From Sandaracinus amylolyticus (GTDB taxonomy: Bacteria; Myxococcota_A; Polyangia; Polyangiales; Sandaracinaceae): a stretch of DNA of 64,000 nt. Below the pieces are notes generated by a model. That model saw only the letters and a list, made by a program, of their open reading frames with translations, had not been told where the DNA came from and ran no database searches. The stretch lies in assembly GCF_000737325.1 (NCBI RefSeq), contig NZ_CP011125.1:6014001-6078000 (forward strand), in the 5' to 3' direction. Shown in pieces: positions 8,823-18,678 of this stretch (its first letter is position 1; every line of letters starts with the position of its first letter). Both the position numbers and the translations under genes were made by a program.

Positions 8823-9742
8823 GCGCGCGCCTCCTTCGCGGCACCGACGAGCTCGAGGTAGACCTGCTCGAGCGTGCGCACCTCTTCGCTGACGGTGCGG
8901 ATCTCCGCGCCCGCCTCGACGAGCGCGCGCACCAGCGCGGGGTTCTGCGACTCGGGATCGTCCAGCGCGATGCGCAGCGTGTCGCCCGCGAGCTCGACGT
9001 CACGCACGAAGGGCAGCGCGCGCGCGACGTCGGCGATCGCGCCGTGCGCGGTCGCGAGCCGCACGATGGTGCACGCGCGCTCGAGGTCGCGGCACAGCCC
9101 CGCTGGCGTGTCGACGCGCAGCAGTCGCGTGCGCAGCACACCGATGCGATCGCAGAGACGCTCGGCCTCGTCGAGGTTGTGCGTGCAGAGGATGATCGTG
9201 CGCCCTTCCCTGCGCAGCTCCGTCACGAGCTCGCGCACGGTGCGCGCGGCCGCGGGATCGAGCGCGCTCGTCGGCTCGTCGAGGAACACGACCTTCGGCT
9301 CGTGCAGCACCGCGCGCGCGATCGCGAGGCGCTGCCGCATGCCCTTGCTCCAACCCCCGACCGGCTCCTTGCGGCGCGCCCAGAGGTCGAGCCGCTCGAG
9401 CACCGCGCGGATGCGGGCGTCGGTGTCGCGCAGGCCGTGGATGTCGGCGAAGAAGCGCAGGTTCTCGACGGCGTCGAGGCGCACGTAGATGCCCGGCGTC
9501 TCGGTGAGGATGCCGACGTGCGCGCGCACCTGCTCGGCCTGGGTCGCGACGTCGAAGCCCGCGACGGTGGCGCGACCCGTGGTGGGAGAAATGACCGCGG
9601 TCAGAAGTCGCACCGTGGTCGTCTTGCCCGCGCCGTTCGGTCCGAGCAGGCCGAAGACCTCGCCCTCCGCGATCTCCAGATCGAGCCCCTCGAGCGCGAC
9701 GAAGTCGCCGAAGCGACGACCGAGGTTCTCCGCGCGGATCAC
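8819..9742 (-). CDS. ABC transporter ATP-binding protein (NatA-like)
   Basis: A 307-residue ATPase beginning at GTG 9742 with a strong GAGGAGG Shine-Dalgarno. Walker A GPNGAGKTTT is near residue 35, the signature WSKGMRQRLAIARA and Walker B VVFLDEPTSALDP follow, and CTHNLDEAERLCDRIG is the switch region. The C-terminal about 85 residues resemble the accessory domain of NatA/CcmA-type exporters. Its partner permease follows with a 4-base overlap. The start overlaps the stop of the lipoprotein gene (GTGA), so all four genes of this operon are translationally linked. Confidence 0.9.
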   Translation of the reverse strand: MIRAENLGRRFGDFVALEGLDLEIAEGEVFGLLGPNGAGKTTTVRLLTAVISPTTGRATVAGFDVATQAEQVRAHVGILTETPGIYVRLDAVENLRFFADIHGLRDTDARIRAVLERLDLWARRKEPVGGWSKGMRQRLAIARAVLHEPKVVFLDEPTSALDPAAARTVRELVTELRREGRTIILCTHNLDEAERLCDRIGVLRTRLLRVDTPAGLCRDLERACTIVRLATAHGAIADVARALPFVRDVELAGDTLRIALDDPESQNPALVRALVEAGAEIRTVSEEVRTLEQVYLELVGAAKEARA

Positions 9743-10143
9743 TCTGCTGCTCCTCCTCGGGGCTGCAGCTTCTCCGGCGACTGCAGCCGCCCCGACGCGC
9801 ACTCGGCGCTCCAGCGCGAGACGCACGCCTCGATCGACTCGACGCCGCACGCCTCGGCGTAGATGCCCTCCACCTCGCTGCAGCAGCCGAGCGCGATCAT
9901 CGCGGCGCGATCGCTGACGTGGTGCGGCGTGCTCGTGGGGTCGTCGATGCACGCGCGATGCTGTCGCCCGAGCTCGTCGCGCGCACCCTCGCACTCGAGC
10001 GCGCATCGGACGCGCACCTCGCGACCACCGCGACGGGTCGCGATCGGCTCCGTCGGCTCGTCGCGACGCTCGGTCGTCACGGGCTGCGGGGCGCGCTCGC
10101 TGCACGCGGTGAGCACGATCATCGCCATCATCACGCGCTTCAT
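9739..10143 (-). CDS. Small Cys-containing lipoprotein within the ABC operon
   Basis: A 134-residue protein starting MKRVMMAMIVLTACSE (lipobox LTAC). The mature part has several cysteines (RCALECEGARDE, CIDD, GCCSEVEG, CGVESIEAC, CAS), likely forming disulphides outside the cytoplasm. It is squeezed between the FHA-ABC transporter and the NatA-like ATPase with 4-base overlaps on both sides, so it is probably a functional partner such as an extracytoplasmic receptor, chaperone or regulator. No known family was recognised. Confidence 0.65.
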   Translation of the reverse strand: MKRVMMAMIVLTACSERAPQPVTTERRDEPTEPIATRRGGREVRVRCALECEGARDELGRQHRACIDDPTSTPHHVSDRAAMIALGCCSEVEGIYAEACGVESIEACVSRWSAECASGRLQSPEKLQPRGGAAE

Positions 10144-13100
10144 CCCACGCGCTTGTCCTTGAGGCGCAGGAGCAACATCGTGAGCACCACGCAGCCGAAC
10201 GTGAGCGTGCCGATGCCGGTCGCCGCATAGACGATCGGCATGTGGAGCGAGGGGATGAACCCCGGGAAATTCTCCATGTAGCGCTCGATCTGACAGACGT
10301 GCAGGTGACCGCGCGCGCGCAGATCGACGTTGCTCAGCGCCTCGAGCGCGTAGCGCGTCGTGGTGAACCAGCTCACGAGCCAGGTGAACCCGGTGAGGCG
10401 CGTGATCGATCCCGCGAAGAGCAGCTGCGGGATGACCAGGAAGTTGATGCCCCAGAGCGCCGAGACCGGGTTGCGCACAGCAGCGGAGAGCGCGAGGCCC
10501 ATCGCGCTCGCGGAGCTCGTCACCATCACGCCGACGAGCCAATACCAGAACGGATTGCCGCGCAGCTCGAGCAGCGGCAGCGCGACCGTGAGGTTGAGCG
10601 TCGCGACGATCGCGCCGAGGCCCGCGAGCACGAGGAACCGCGCGAGCACGTACGGGATGATGTTGAGCCCCGCGAGCCGCTCTCGCTCGTAGATCGTGCG
10701 CTCCGCGACGAGCACGTTCGAGCTCGCGATGATCATCGGTAAGAAGAGCGCCATGAGGATCGCGAGCAGGCCGGTGCGGGGATCGCGGATCCGCGCGTCG
10801 CGCCATCGCTGCATCGTGTCGCTGAACGGCGGCTCACCACGCATCACGCGCGCCTGCACCGCGCTCTGCACGGTCTCGGGATCGCACGCGATCGTCTCGT
10901 GCTCCGAGGCGCACTCGTCGACGGTGTCGGGGCCCGTCGTGTCGCGACATCCGAACGAGCCCGCGGCGAACGTCGTCGAGCCCGCGGTGGTGAGGCCGAT
11001 GAGCAGTCCGAGCAGCGGCGCTTGTAGCAAGAGGAGCAACAATGCGGTCTTGTTGCGCAGCGTGAGCTTGAGCGAGCGCGCGAGCAGCACCGGGAACTGC
11101 CGGAGCGACGAGCGACTGCGCGGCTTGGGCGGCGGGCCCTGGGTCGATGCGTCCGCGCCGGGCGCGCGCTGCGTGACGAAGCGCTGGAACGTCTGGGTCT
11201 TCTGGAACCGACCGCGCCACTCGTCGGCGGGCATCTGCTCGACGTGGTCGAACATCTCGCGCGGCTTGCCCGGCGCCGCGCCGAAGAACTCGTACGAGTC
11301 GGGCGAAGGCGGACCGTAGAAGAGCAGCTTGCCGCCGCGACCGAGGATCGCGACGGTGTCGAACTTCTCGTACTCCTGGTAGTCGGGCTGGTGGATCGTG
11401 AGGACGATCGTGCGGCCGCCATCCGCGAGGCGTCGCAGCGTGGCGACGACGTCGGCGGCGTCGGTCCACGAGAGGCCGCTCGTCGGCTCGTCGAGGATCA
11501 AGAGCGAGGGATCGGTGACGAGCTCGACCGCGAGGTTCACGCGGCGCCGCTGACCGCCGGAGAGCACCTTCTCCTCGGCGCTGCCGATCTGCAGATCGCG
11601 CTGCTCCCAGAGGCCGACCTGCTTGAGCGTCTGCTCGATCGCGGCGTCGAGATCCTTCTTGCTGGTGCCGCTCGGCAAGCGGAGCTTGCACGCGTACCAG
11701 AGCGCCTCGCGCACGGTGAGCTGCGGATGGACGATGTCGTCCTGCGGCACGTAGCCGACGTTCGTGCGGAACGACTCGTACTGCTGGAAGAGCGGGCGAC
11801 CGTTGAGCAGCACGCCGCCGTGCGTCGGGCGATAGAGGCCGAGCACGCTCATCAGCAGCGTGCTCTTCCCTGCGCCGCTCGGGCCGAGCATGCCCACGAG
11901 CTCGCCCGGGAAGATCGACATCGAGACGTGATCGAGCAGCGTGCGCGGCTTGCCGCTGCCGCGATCGGGCACCGTGAGCCCGACCTGCACGAGATCGAGC
12001 CGCACCTTCGCGCGCTGTGCGCCCGCGATGCGGCCACCCTGGCCGATCATCAGCGCGACCGCGCCGACCATCACGCGCTGTCCGGGGCGTGCGATCGCGC
12101 CGCGCGAGGAGACGCGCTCGCCGTCGACGTAGGTGCCGTTCGTCGAGCCGAGATCCTCGACGCGCACCGTGCCGTCGCTGCCGCGCGTGAGCCGCGCGTG
12201 GCGCGTGCTCACGGTCGGGTGCGGGAGCACGAGATCGTTCTCGGCGCCGCGCCCGACGTGCAGCACCGGGCGGTCGAGGTTGACGTTCTGCGTGACCGCG
12301 GCGGCGAGCGCGGACGCGCCCGACTCCGCCTCGCTGAGCAGTCGATCGAGCAGCGGCACGGGCAGCGGGAACCCGCCGAGCAAGAGCAGCGAGTTCGGCT
12401 GCAGGCGCGCCTCGGTCACGCGGAAGTGCGGCCCGTCGATGAACGTGCCCGCGGGCGCGCCGAGGTCGCGCACGACCATCACGCCCTCGGGCGTCTCGAC
12501 GATCTGCGCGTGCTGCGGCGCCACGTCGGGGTACTCGATCGTGACGTCGCTCGGTGCCGCGCTGCCGAGCACGATCGGCTGGCCCTTCGCGGGACGTCGC
12601 ACGACGCGCACGAGCAGGTTCGCGATGCGCGGATCCGACAGCGGCACCGGCGCCGAGCCGAGGCGTACGTCGTCGCGGAACGTGATCGCCTGGCGCACGA
12701 CGCGCACGCCGTTGACGTACGTGCCGTTGGTCGATCCGAGGTCGTCGATCTGCAGCCCCGCGGGCTGCGTCTTCGTGATGCGCGCGTGGCGCGCGGAGAC
12801 GACGGAGTTGTCGATCACGATCGAGCACGCCGGATCGCGACCGAGCGTGATCTCGGTGGCGGGCGGCGGCGTGCCCACGAGCCCGAGCGCGCTCACCTGA
12901 TCGAGCGCCATCGTGCGCGGCGGTGCGGCTTGCTGCGGCGGTGAGACGGCGGACGGACGCGGCGCGGCGACGCCGGGCGACGATGCGAGCGGTGCGCCCG
13001 GCGCGGACATGCGCGGCGCGGGCGAAGGCACCGTGACGGGCGCGGGCATCGGCACCGACTCGCCGACGCGCGTCATCGGCGCGCCCTCTGCGCCGGTGGA

Positions 13101-13175
13101 GAATCGGAGCCCGCACGACGCGCAGAACTGAGCGTTGGGTGGGTTCTGCGCTCGGCAGCGCGGGCAAGTGATCAT
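10140..13175 (-). CDS. Zinc-ribbon / triple-FHA / ABCG-type half transporter
   Basis: A 1011-residue multidomain protein. Residues 1-25 form a CPRC...CASC zinc ribbon, followed by a Pro/Ala linker. FHA domains lie at about 100-170 (GRDPACSIVIDNSVVSARHA, GSTNGTYVNG), 190-265 (degenerate) and 300-370 (GRGAENDLVLPHPTVSTRHA, GSTNGTYVDG). An ABCG-type ATPase at about 405-640 has GPSGAGKSTL, LSGGQRRRVNLA and LLILDEPTSGLS. A C-terminal ABC2 membrane domain of about six helices (700-1005) contains a large extracytoplasmic loop with four cysteines. FHA domains bind phosphothreonine, so activity is probably gated by one of the many Ser/Thr kinases of this organism. It heads the four-gene operon. ATG 13175 was chosen because it starts the zinc ribbon. 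Confidence 0.88.
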   Translation of the reverse strand: MITCPRCRAQNPPNAQFCASCGLRFSTGAEGAPMTRVGESVPMPAPVTVPSPAPRMSAPGAPLASSPGVAAPRPSAVSPPQQAAPPRTMALDQVSALGLVGTPPPATEITLGRDPACSIVIDNSVVSARHARITKTQPAGLQIDDLGSTNGTYVNGVRVVRQAITFRDDVRLGSAPVPLSDPRIANLLVRVVRRPAKGQPIVLGSAAPSDVTIEYPDVAPQHAQIVETPEGVMVVRDLGAPAGTFIDGPHFRVTEARLQPNSLLLLGGFPLPVPLLDRLLSEAESGASALAAAVTQNVNLDRPVLHVGRGAENDLVLPHPTVSTRHARLTRGSDGTVRVEDLGSTNGTYVDGERVSSRGAIARPGQRVMVGAVALMIGQGGRIAGAQRAKVRLDLVQVGLTVPDRGSGKPRTLLDHVSMSIFPGELVGMLGPSGAGKSTLLMSVLGLYRPTHGGVLLNGRPLFQQYESFRTNVGYVPQDDIVHPQLTVREALWYACKLRLPSGTSKKDLDAAIEQTLKQVGLWEQRDLQIGSAEEKVLSGGQRRRVNLAVELVTDPSLLILDEPTSGLSWTDAADVVATLRRLADGGRTIVLTIHQPDYQEYEKFDTVAILGRGGKLLFYGPPSPDSYEFFGAAPGKPREMFDHVEQMPADEWRGRFQKTQTFQRFVTQRAPGADASTQGPPPKPRSRSSLRQFPVLLARSLKLTLRNKTALLLLLLQAPLLGLLIGLTTAGSTTFAAGSFGCRDTTGPDTVDECASEHETIACDPETVQSAVQARVMRGEPPFSDTMQRWRDARIRDPRTGLLAILMALFLPMIIASSNVLVAERTIYERERLAGLNIIPYVLARFLVLAGLGAIVATLNLTVALPLLELRGNPFWYWLVGVMVTSSASAMGLALSAAVRNPVSALWGINFLVIPQLLFAGSITRLTGFTWLVSWFTTTRYALEALSNVDLRARGHLHVCQIERYMENFPGFIPSLHMPIVYAATGIGTLTFGCVVLTMLLLRLKDKRVG

Positions 13176-13329
13176 GCGAGCGCGCGGAGGATACCGGAAC
13201 CCGGTGTCCAAGGGAGAGATGGCGTCGGAGCTGCTGCGCCCACGCGCGGACCTCGGTGTGCGCGCGCTCTCGCCGGAGTGGCGCGCGCTGTTCGCGCCGA
13301 GAGGGCTCGCCGAGGACGTCGAGCAGGGC

Positions 13330-13515
13330 GCGCGCTCGCGGCGCAGAAGCCGCACGACGACGCGCTCTTCGCGCACCTCCCGACGGACAGCACCCGCACA
13401 CGATGTTCGTCACGTGCGCGGACAGCCGCATCTCGCCGGGGCTGCTGATGAACGCGCACCCGGGCGACTCTTCATCGTGCGCTGCATCGGCGCGCTCGTG
13501 CCGCCGTCGACGAGC
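13330..13515 (+). pseudogene. Beta-carbonic anhydrase remnant, N-terminal part
   Basis: The plus strand carries the amino-terminal half of a beta-class carbonic anhydrase, in pieces. AQKPHDDALFAHL occurs in one frame, MFVTCADSRISPGLLMNAHPGD (start 13403, holding the zinc ligand Cys and the CxDSR dyad) in a second, and LFIVRCIGALVPP in a third. The last switch looks like loss of one C after GAC at 13466-13468. There are thus at least two frameshifts. The next expected segment (AAVEHGV..CGHSKCG) is not found downstream on this strand but lies inverted on the other. No intact gene can be made from it. Confidence 0.75.
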
Positions 13516-13521
13516 GAGCTT

Positions 13522-13656
13522 CGTGGGGACCTCGCCCCTCTCCAGCGCGCTCACCGTGCCGCACTTGCTGTGGCCGCACACGACGATGTGCCGCACGCCG
13601 AGCACGCCCACGCCGTGCTCGACTGCGGCGCCCTCCTGGGGCATCGCCTCGAGCTC
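13522..13656 (-). pseudogene. Beta-carbonic anhydrase remnant, inverted central part
   Basis: Read on the minus strand this stretch encodes EAMPQEGAAVEHGVGVLGV followed by RHIVVCGHSKCGTVSALERGEVPT. That is the central block of a beta-carbonic anhydrase, with the HxxC zinc ligands in CGHSKCG. It would normally follow the IGALVPP segment in the same direction. Here it lies immediately next to that segment in opposite orientation, so part of the old gene was inverted. The carboxy-terminal third was not found. Confidence 0.72.
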
Positions 13657-13773
13657 ACGGTGCCCGGCCCCGCGCCCGTGCCGCCCGACGCGGAGTGATC
13701 GCGACGCGCGGTTGTGCCGCCGTGCTGCGTCCTGCATGCTGCGCCCGCTTTTCCGGACGGAGGACGCACCGAG

Positions 13774-15297
<1,524 letters not shown>

Positions 15298-15315
15298 GCG
15301 CACGACGGAACGAAG

Positions 15316-15350
15316 AGAGGCCGCACCGGGCTCGAGCCGGTGCGGCCTCT
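15316..15350. terminator. Bidirectional hairpin terminator
   Basis: AGAGGCCGCACCGG (15316-15329) and CCGGTGCGGCCTCT (15337-15350) form a perfect 14-bp stem with a 7-base loop. It lies between the convergent accC and PPC-domain lipoprotein genes and probably ends both transcripts. There is TTC but no long T tract on the plus side. Confidence 0.8.
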
Positions 15351-15371
15351 TCGCCGTTCACGCGAGCGCGA

Positions 15372-16316
15372 TCACTCGGTCGCGGCCGCGATGTTCACCA
15401 CGAAGCGACCCGCATCGACGTCGGAGTAGCCGTCGACGACCACGATCACTTCCTGGCCCTCGGTCGCCGTCAGCATCACGCGCGAGCGCGTGTTGCCCGC
15501 CTCGACGTCGACGTCGTCGTTGCACGCGAGGTTCTCGGTCGCGTCGCACGCCGCGCGCAGATACAGCAGCGTGTCGAACGTCGAGCCGATCGTGTCGAAC
15601 ACGTAAGTGCCCGCGGCCGGCGCGGTCCAACGGAACGCGCGATCGGGCGCGTCCGCGCCGTCGCACTCCTCGGTGCCGCCCGCGAGATCGGCGCCCGCGA
15701 GGGTCGTGGTGCCCGAGAAGACCGCCTCGCCCAGCGCGCTCGACGTCTCGCCCTCCGGGCACGTGCTCGCGGTCGTCCCGACGATCGTCGACTCGACGCA
15801 CTCCGCCACCGCGCCGAGGAACGCGGTCGCGATCGCCTCGGGCGGATTCGCGCACTCCGCGCCTCCGCACTCCTCGAGCGCCTCCGCGTCGCACTCCGCG
15901 TCGGCCGCGCACTGCGACAGCGCACGGGCTCCGTGGGCCTGGCACGCGAAGTACGTCTCCGCCGCCGCCTCGTCGCTCACCGCTTCCCAGCCCGCGCGGT
16001 CACACGCGCGCGCCTCGGTCGAGCCCGCGTTCCCGAGCACGCAGTCCTCGGCGCTCGCGAAGCCCTGCGCCTCGTAGTCGCAACCGCAGAGCGTCGTCGC
16101 GAGCGAGACCTGCGCCATCTGCACCGCGTCGAAGGGATCGCCCTCGATCCCCGCGTCGCTGCCGCCGCCTCCGCCCGCATCGCCGGTGCCGCCGCCCGCG
16201 TCCGCGCCACCGCCGTCCGCGCCACCCGCGTCGTTCATCGGGGTCGTGCCGCCGTCGTCGTCACCACACGCCACGAGCGCGAGCGCGAGAAGAACCACTG
16301 CTGAAATCCGAGCCAC
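15372..16316 (-). CDS. Secreted lipoprotein with C-terminal PPC-like domain
   Basis: A 314-residue protein from GTG 16316, nine bases after GGAGG; the signal ends LALALVACGDD. A Gly/Asp/Ala-rich linker (GGADGGGADAGGGTGDAGGGGG) is followed by a Cys-rich middle (CGCDYEAQGFASAEDC, CDAEALEECGGAEC) and a C-terminal bacterial pre-peptidase-like beta-sandwich at about residues 225-312 (AFRWTAPAAGTYVFDT, DTLLYLRAAC, CNDDVD, VMLTATEGQEVIVVVDGY). PPC domains usually accompany secreted proteases, but no catalytic domain is visible here, so binding or surface display is more likely. Terminators lie on both sides. Confidence 0.75.
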   Translation of the reverse strand: MARISAVVLLALALVACGDDDGGTTPMNDAGGADGGGADAGGGTGDAGGGGGSDAGIEGDPFDAVQMAQVSLATTLCGCDYEAQGFASAEDCVLGNAGSTEARACDRAGWEAVSDEAAAETYFACQAHGARALSQCAADAECDAEALEECGGAECANPPEAIATAFLGAVAECVESTIVGTTASTCPEGETSSALGEAVFSGTTTLAGADLAGGTEECDGADAPDRAFRWTAPAAGTYVFDTIGSTFDTLLYLRAACDATENLACNDDVDVEAGNTRSRVMLTATEGQEVIVVVDGYSDVDAGRFVVNIAAATE

Positions 16317-16400
16317 GTCTCCATCCTCCACGCGAACGAACGAGCTCCCTCCAGCCCGATCGCGAAAAAGCGGCGACCGTACCGCCCGACACTCGCGACG

Positions 16401-16451
16401 CAACTGGCACTGTGAGGATCGGACGACTGGCACGCTGACTGGCACGCTCCG
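16401..16451. repeat. Short repeats of ACTGGCAC upstream of the PPC lipoprotein
   Basis: The core ACTGGCAC occurs three times. Two exact 12-base units GACTGGCACGCT stand in tandem at 16425-16436 and 16437-16448. The 15-mer at 16437-16451 reappears at 43627-43641 in the ilvN-ilvC gap. They lie in the promoter region of the minus-strand lipoprotein gene, so an operator role is possible. The sigma-54 GG-N10-GC pattern is not satisfied. Confidence 0.45.
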
Positions 16452-16464
16452 CGACGGACGTGAA

Positions 16465-16501
16465 GAGGCCGCCACCGGACTTCGAATCCGGCGGCGGCCT
16501 C
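16465..16501 (-). terminator. Hairpin terminator of the Cys-rich lipoprotein gene
   Basis: GAGGCCGCCACCGGA (16465-16479) pairs with TCCGGCGGCGGCCTC (16487-16501), a 15-bp stem with one mismatch and a 7-base loop. It lies 57 bases beyond the minus-strand stop at 16558. Confidence 0.72.
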
Positions 16502-16557
16502 TCGATTCCCTCGCTCGACCCGAGCACGGCCCGGATCTCGCGGTGGAGAGCTCTAGA

Positions 16558-17082
16558 TCACGAGGGCGGCGTCTCTTCGCAGCGCCCCAGCTCCGGATTG
16601 CACGTCCAGCCTTCCTGACACGGGTGCTCCGCATCGCAGTCGCGATAACAGAGGCCGTATGCGTCGACGCCGGTGCCCATGCGGAAGCATCGATATCCGC
16701 TGGGGCACGTCTGCGCGTCGATCAGCGCCTCCGGCGGAGCGCAGGTGTTGACACACCAGCCCATCCCGCTGCCCGTGAGGTCACCCATGCAGATCGACAT
16801 CTCGGTCGAGCAGGTGCCCGCCGGCATCTCGTCGGTGCCCGGCGTGCAGCGCCCGCCCGGCTCGTTCTCCGCGGGCTCGCCCTGGAATCCGCCGTTGCAG
16901 CCGACGGTCGACGCGGCGTTCGCCATCTCCGCGGTGCACGAGACGGGGCCCGAGTCGCTCTCGCTCCCCAGACCACCACCGTCGGCCGCTGGAACGTCGC
17001 CACCGCCGCTGTCACCACAAGCCACCGCGAAGAGCGCGGCGACGACCGCGAGCCACGCTCGCGCGCCCATCCCACTCGACAT
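16558..17082 (-). CDS. Cys-rich secreted lipoprotein
   Basis: A 174-residue protein with start ATG 17082, six bases after a strong GGAGGAG. The signal MSSGMGARAWLAVVAALFAVACG ends in lipobox AVAC. A short DGGG linker follows, then about ten cysteines arranged as CTAEM...CNGG...CTPG...CSTEMSICMGD, GWCVNTC, GYRCFRMG, LCYRDCDAEHPCQEGWTCNPELGRC, the last part resembling an EGF-like or DxDC module. It is probably surface-exposed. The closest local relatives are the other Cys-rich lipoproteins of this window; no enzymatic function is apparent. The 268 bases upstream, to the next gene, hold no gene I can support. Confidence 0.7.
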   Translation of the reverse strand: MSSGMGARAWLAVVAALFAVACGDSGGGDVPAADGGGLGSESDSGPVSCTAEMANAASTVGCNGGFQGEPAENEPGGRCTPGTDEMPAGTCSTEMSICMGDLTGSGMGWCVNTCAPPEALIDAQTCPSGYRCFRMGTGVDAYGLCYRDCDAEHPCQEGWTCNPELGRCEETPPS

Positions 17083-17350
17083 CGATTTCTCCTCCCCGTA
17101 TCGGCGGCAAAAGGGCCGCGCGAAGGAAGTCCGTTGATGACGAGAGAGCTAGGTACCGCCGTGGCGCCGACAAGAACGCGACCCGATTCACGGGGCGCAC
17201 TGCGCCGTGGCGCATCATCGAATGGTCCCTCGTCGGGGTCATCCGTCAGAGTCGGAGTCGCGGTGTGCGCGCGCGAATCGCGCGAGCGATCGTGGTGCGT
17301 GCTCGCCGTGCCGCGAGCGCGGGAGTCGCGCGAAGAGCGCAGCGAGCGAG

Positions 17351-18580
17351 TCAGCGCGAAGCGGGCGCGACGTCGTACGCGCATCGGAAGCCGACGAGCC
17401 ACGAGCGGCGCTCCGCCGCGGACGGCACGTCGCTCGTGTCCGCAGGCATTTCCGCCGGAACGAACGCGCCGGCGAACTGGAGCCCGGGATGACCGATCGG
17501 CTCGCTCGCACCGACGTTGCTGAGCTCGTGGACGTCGCGAGGCAGCGGAGAGAGCTGGACCACGCCGAACGAGAGCGCGCCGACGGTCGTCGACGCCCAG
17601 TTGCTGCCCGCGAGCAGGATCGTTCCGCGCGCGAGATCCGACGGAGGACACTCGGCGCGCCACGCCGGGCGCGTGATCTCGATGACGGCGGTCGACGCGC
17701 CGCCATACGAGGTCTCGAGGTCGACCACGCAATCGAACAGGTGCTCGCTCACGTTGCCGCTGAGATCGAGCACGCCGTACGGGCTCGCGCCGAGCGGCGC
17801 GGATCCCACGGCGCGGGTCTCCAGCGCCACCGGCTCGCCCCACCAGAGCCCGACGGTCGCATGCTCGATCCACCACTGCTCTTCGCCGCCGCTCGCGGGG
17901 AGCGCCCAGCCACGCTCGCGCGTCGGCGGCGCGTCTCCCCAAGGGAAACGCCGCGATCCGGGACCAACCCCGCGCGCCGCTTTCATGAGCTCGGGCGCGA
18001 GCGGCAGGCGTCCTCCGTGGCTCTCGCAGAACGCCTCTGCCTCTTCGCGCGTGACGCACACGACCGGGTGCTCGCCGCGCGCGTCGTCGGGCACCCCGCC
18101 ATGCCAGCCGGACGTCTCGGGCACGCTGTCGATCACGGCGGTGTCCGGATCGACGCCGAGCACGAAGCGCACCCCGCAGTCGTCCGGCGGCGCAGGCACG
18201 ACGCCGGTGCGCACCGCCGCGGCGTACGCGTCCACGGTGACCTCGGTGCGATCGAGCCAGAACGTCGGAAGGATCGCCGGCGCGACCGGCGACGGCTCGA
18301 TCTCCAGCGGAGCGGGCTGCTCGCCGTACCACCAGTAGCGCGCGAGCTCGAACGCTCCGCCGGGCACACACGCGACGTCGGGGTGCTCGCGCCCGCACGG
18401 GGCCGCCGCCGCGTCGACCAAGAACGCATCGGGGGGCGCCGCGTCGGGACCGATGAGCCCGGTGCGCGCGCCGCACTCGCATCCCGCGAGCGTCAGCGAC
18501 CCGACGAGCAACGTCCTCGCGAGCGACGCGACCCCACGCGACGACGGATCCAACGCGATGCGGGCGACGGCTGGTTTCAC
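17351..18580 (-). CDS. Formylglycine-generating-enzyme-like (SUMF1/FGE-sulfatase) lipoprotein
   Basis: About 409 residues with a lipoprotein signal (LARTLLVGSLTLAGCEC). The start is GTG 18580; TTG 18553 also gives a good signal. The mature part is a sulfatase-modifying-factor domain: VPGGAFELARYWWYGE, FWLDRTEVTVDAYAAAV, HPVVCVTREEAEAFCESHGGRLPLAPELMKAARG, RRFPWGD, YGVLDLSGNVSEHLFDCV, and the closing GFRCAYDV. The catalytic cysteine pair of true formylglycine enzymes is not evident, so this is more likely a C-type-lectin-like or protein-binding member. Such domains are abundant next to kinases in myxobacteria, and here the kinase gene at 18679 is immediately upstream on the same strand. Confidence 0.8.
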   Translation of the reverse strand: MKPAVARIALDPSSRGVASLARTLLVGSLTLAGCECGARTGLIGPDAAPPDAFLVDAAAAPCGREHPDVACVPGGAFELARYWWYGEQPAPLEIEPSPVAPAILPTFWLDRTEVTVDAYAAAVRTGVVPAPPDDCGVRFVLGVDPDTAVIDSVPETSGWHGGVPDDARGEHPVVCVTREEAEAFCESHGGRLPLAPELMKAARGVGPGSRRFPWGDAPPTRERGWALPASGGEEQWWIEHATVGLWWGEPVALETRAVGSAPLGASPYGVLDLSGNVSEHLFDCVVDLETSYGGASTAVIEITRPAWRAECPPSDLARGTILLAGSNWASTTVGALSFGVVQLSPLPRDVHELSNVGASEPIGHPGLQFAGAFVPAEMPADTSDVPSAAERRSWLVGFRCAYDVAPASR

Positions 18581-18678
18581 GCGTCGATCATGGACGAACA
18601 CGACGCATCTCGACAGTGGCGGGTCGGGCGCGAACGCGAAGCTCGACCGTGCGCGCGGAGATCGCGCCGGGCGACGAG

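Noticed and set aside
13135..13698. Intact plus-strand gene of 187 codons
   Set aside because: Only one segment (LFIVRCIGALVPP) is protein-like in this frame; the rest is frameshifted carbonic anhydrase remnant.
16401..16451. TGGCAC repeats as sigma-54 promoters
   Set aside because: The required GC dinucleotide ten bases after GG is GG or absent in every copy.
17083..17350. Possible small gene in the 268-base gap
   Set aside because: Frames here lack start signals and protein-like composition; I see no supported feature.
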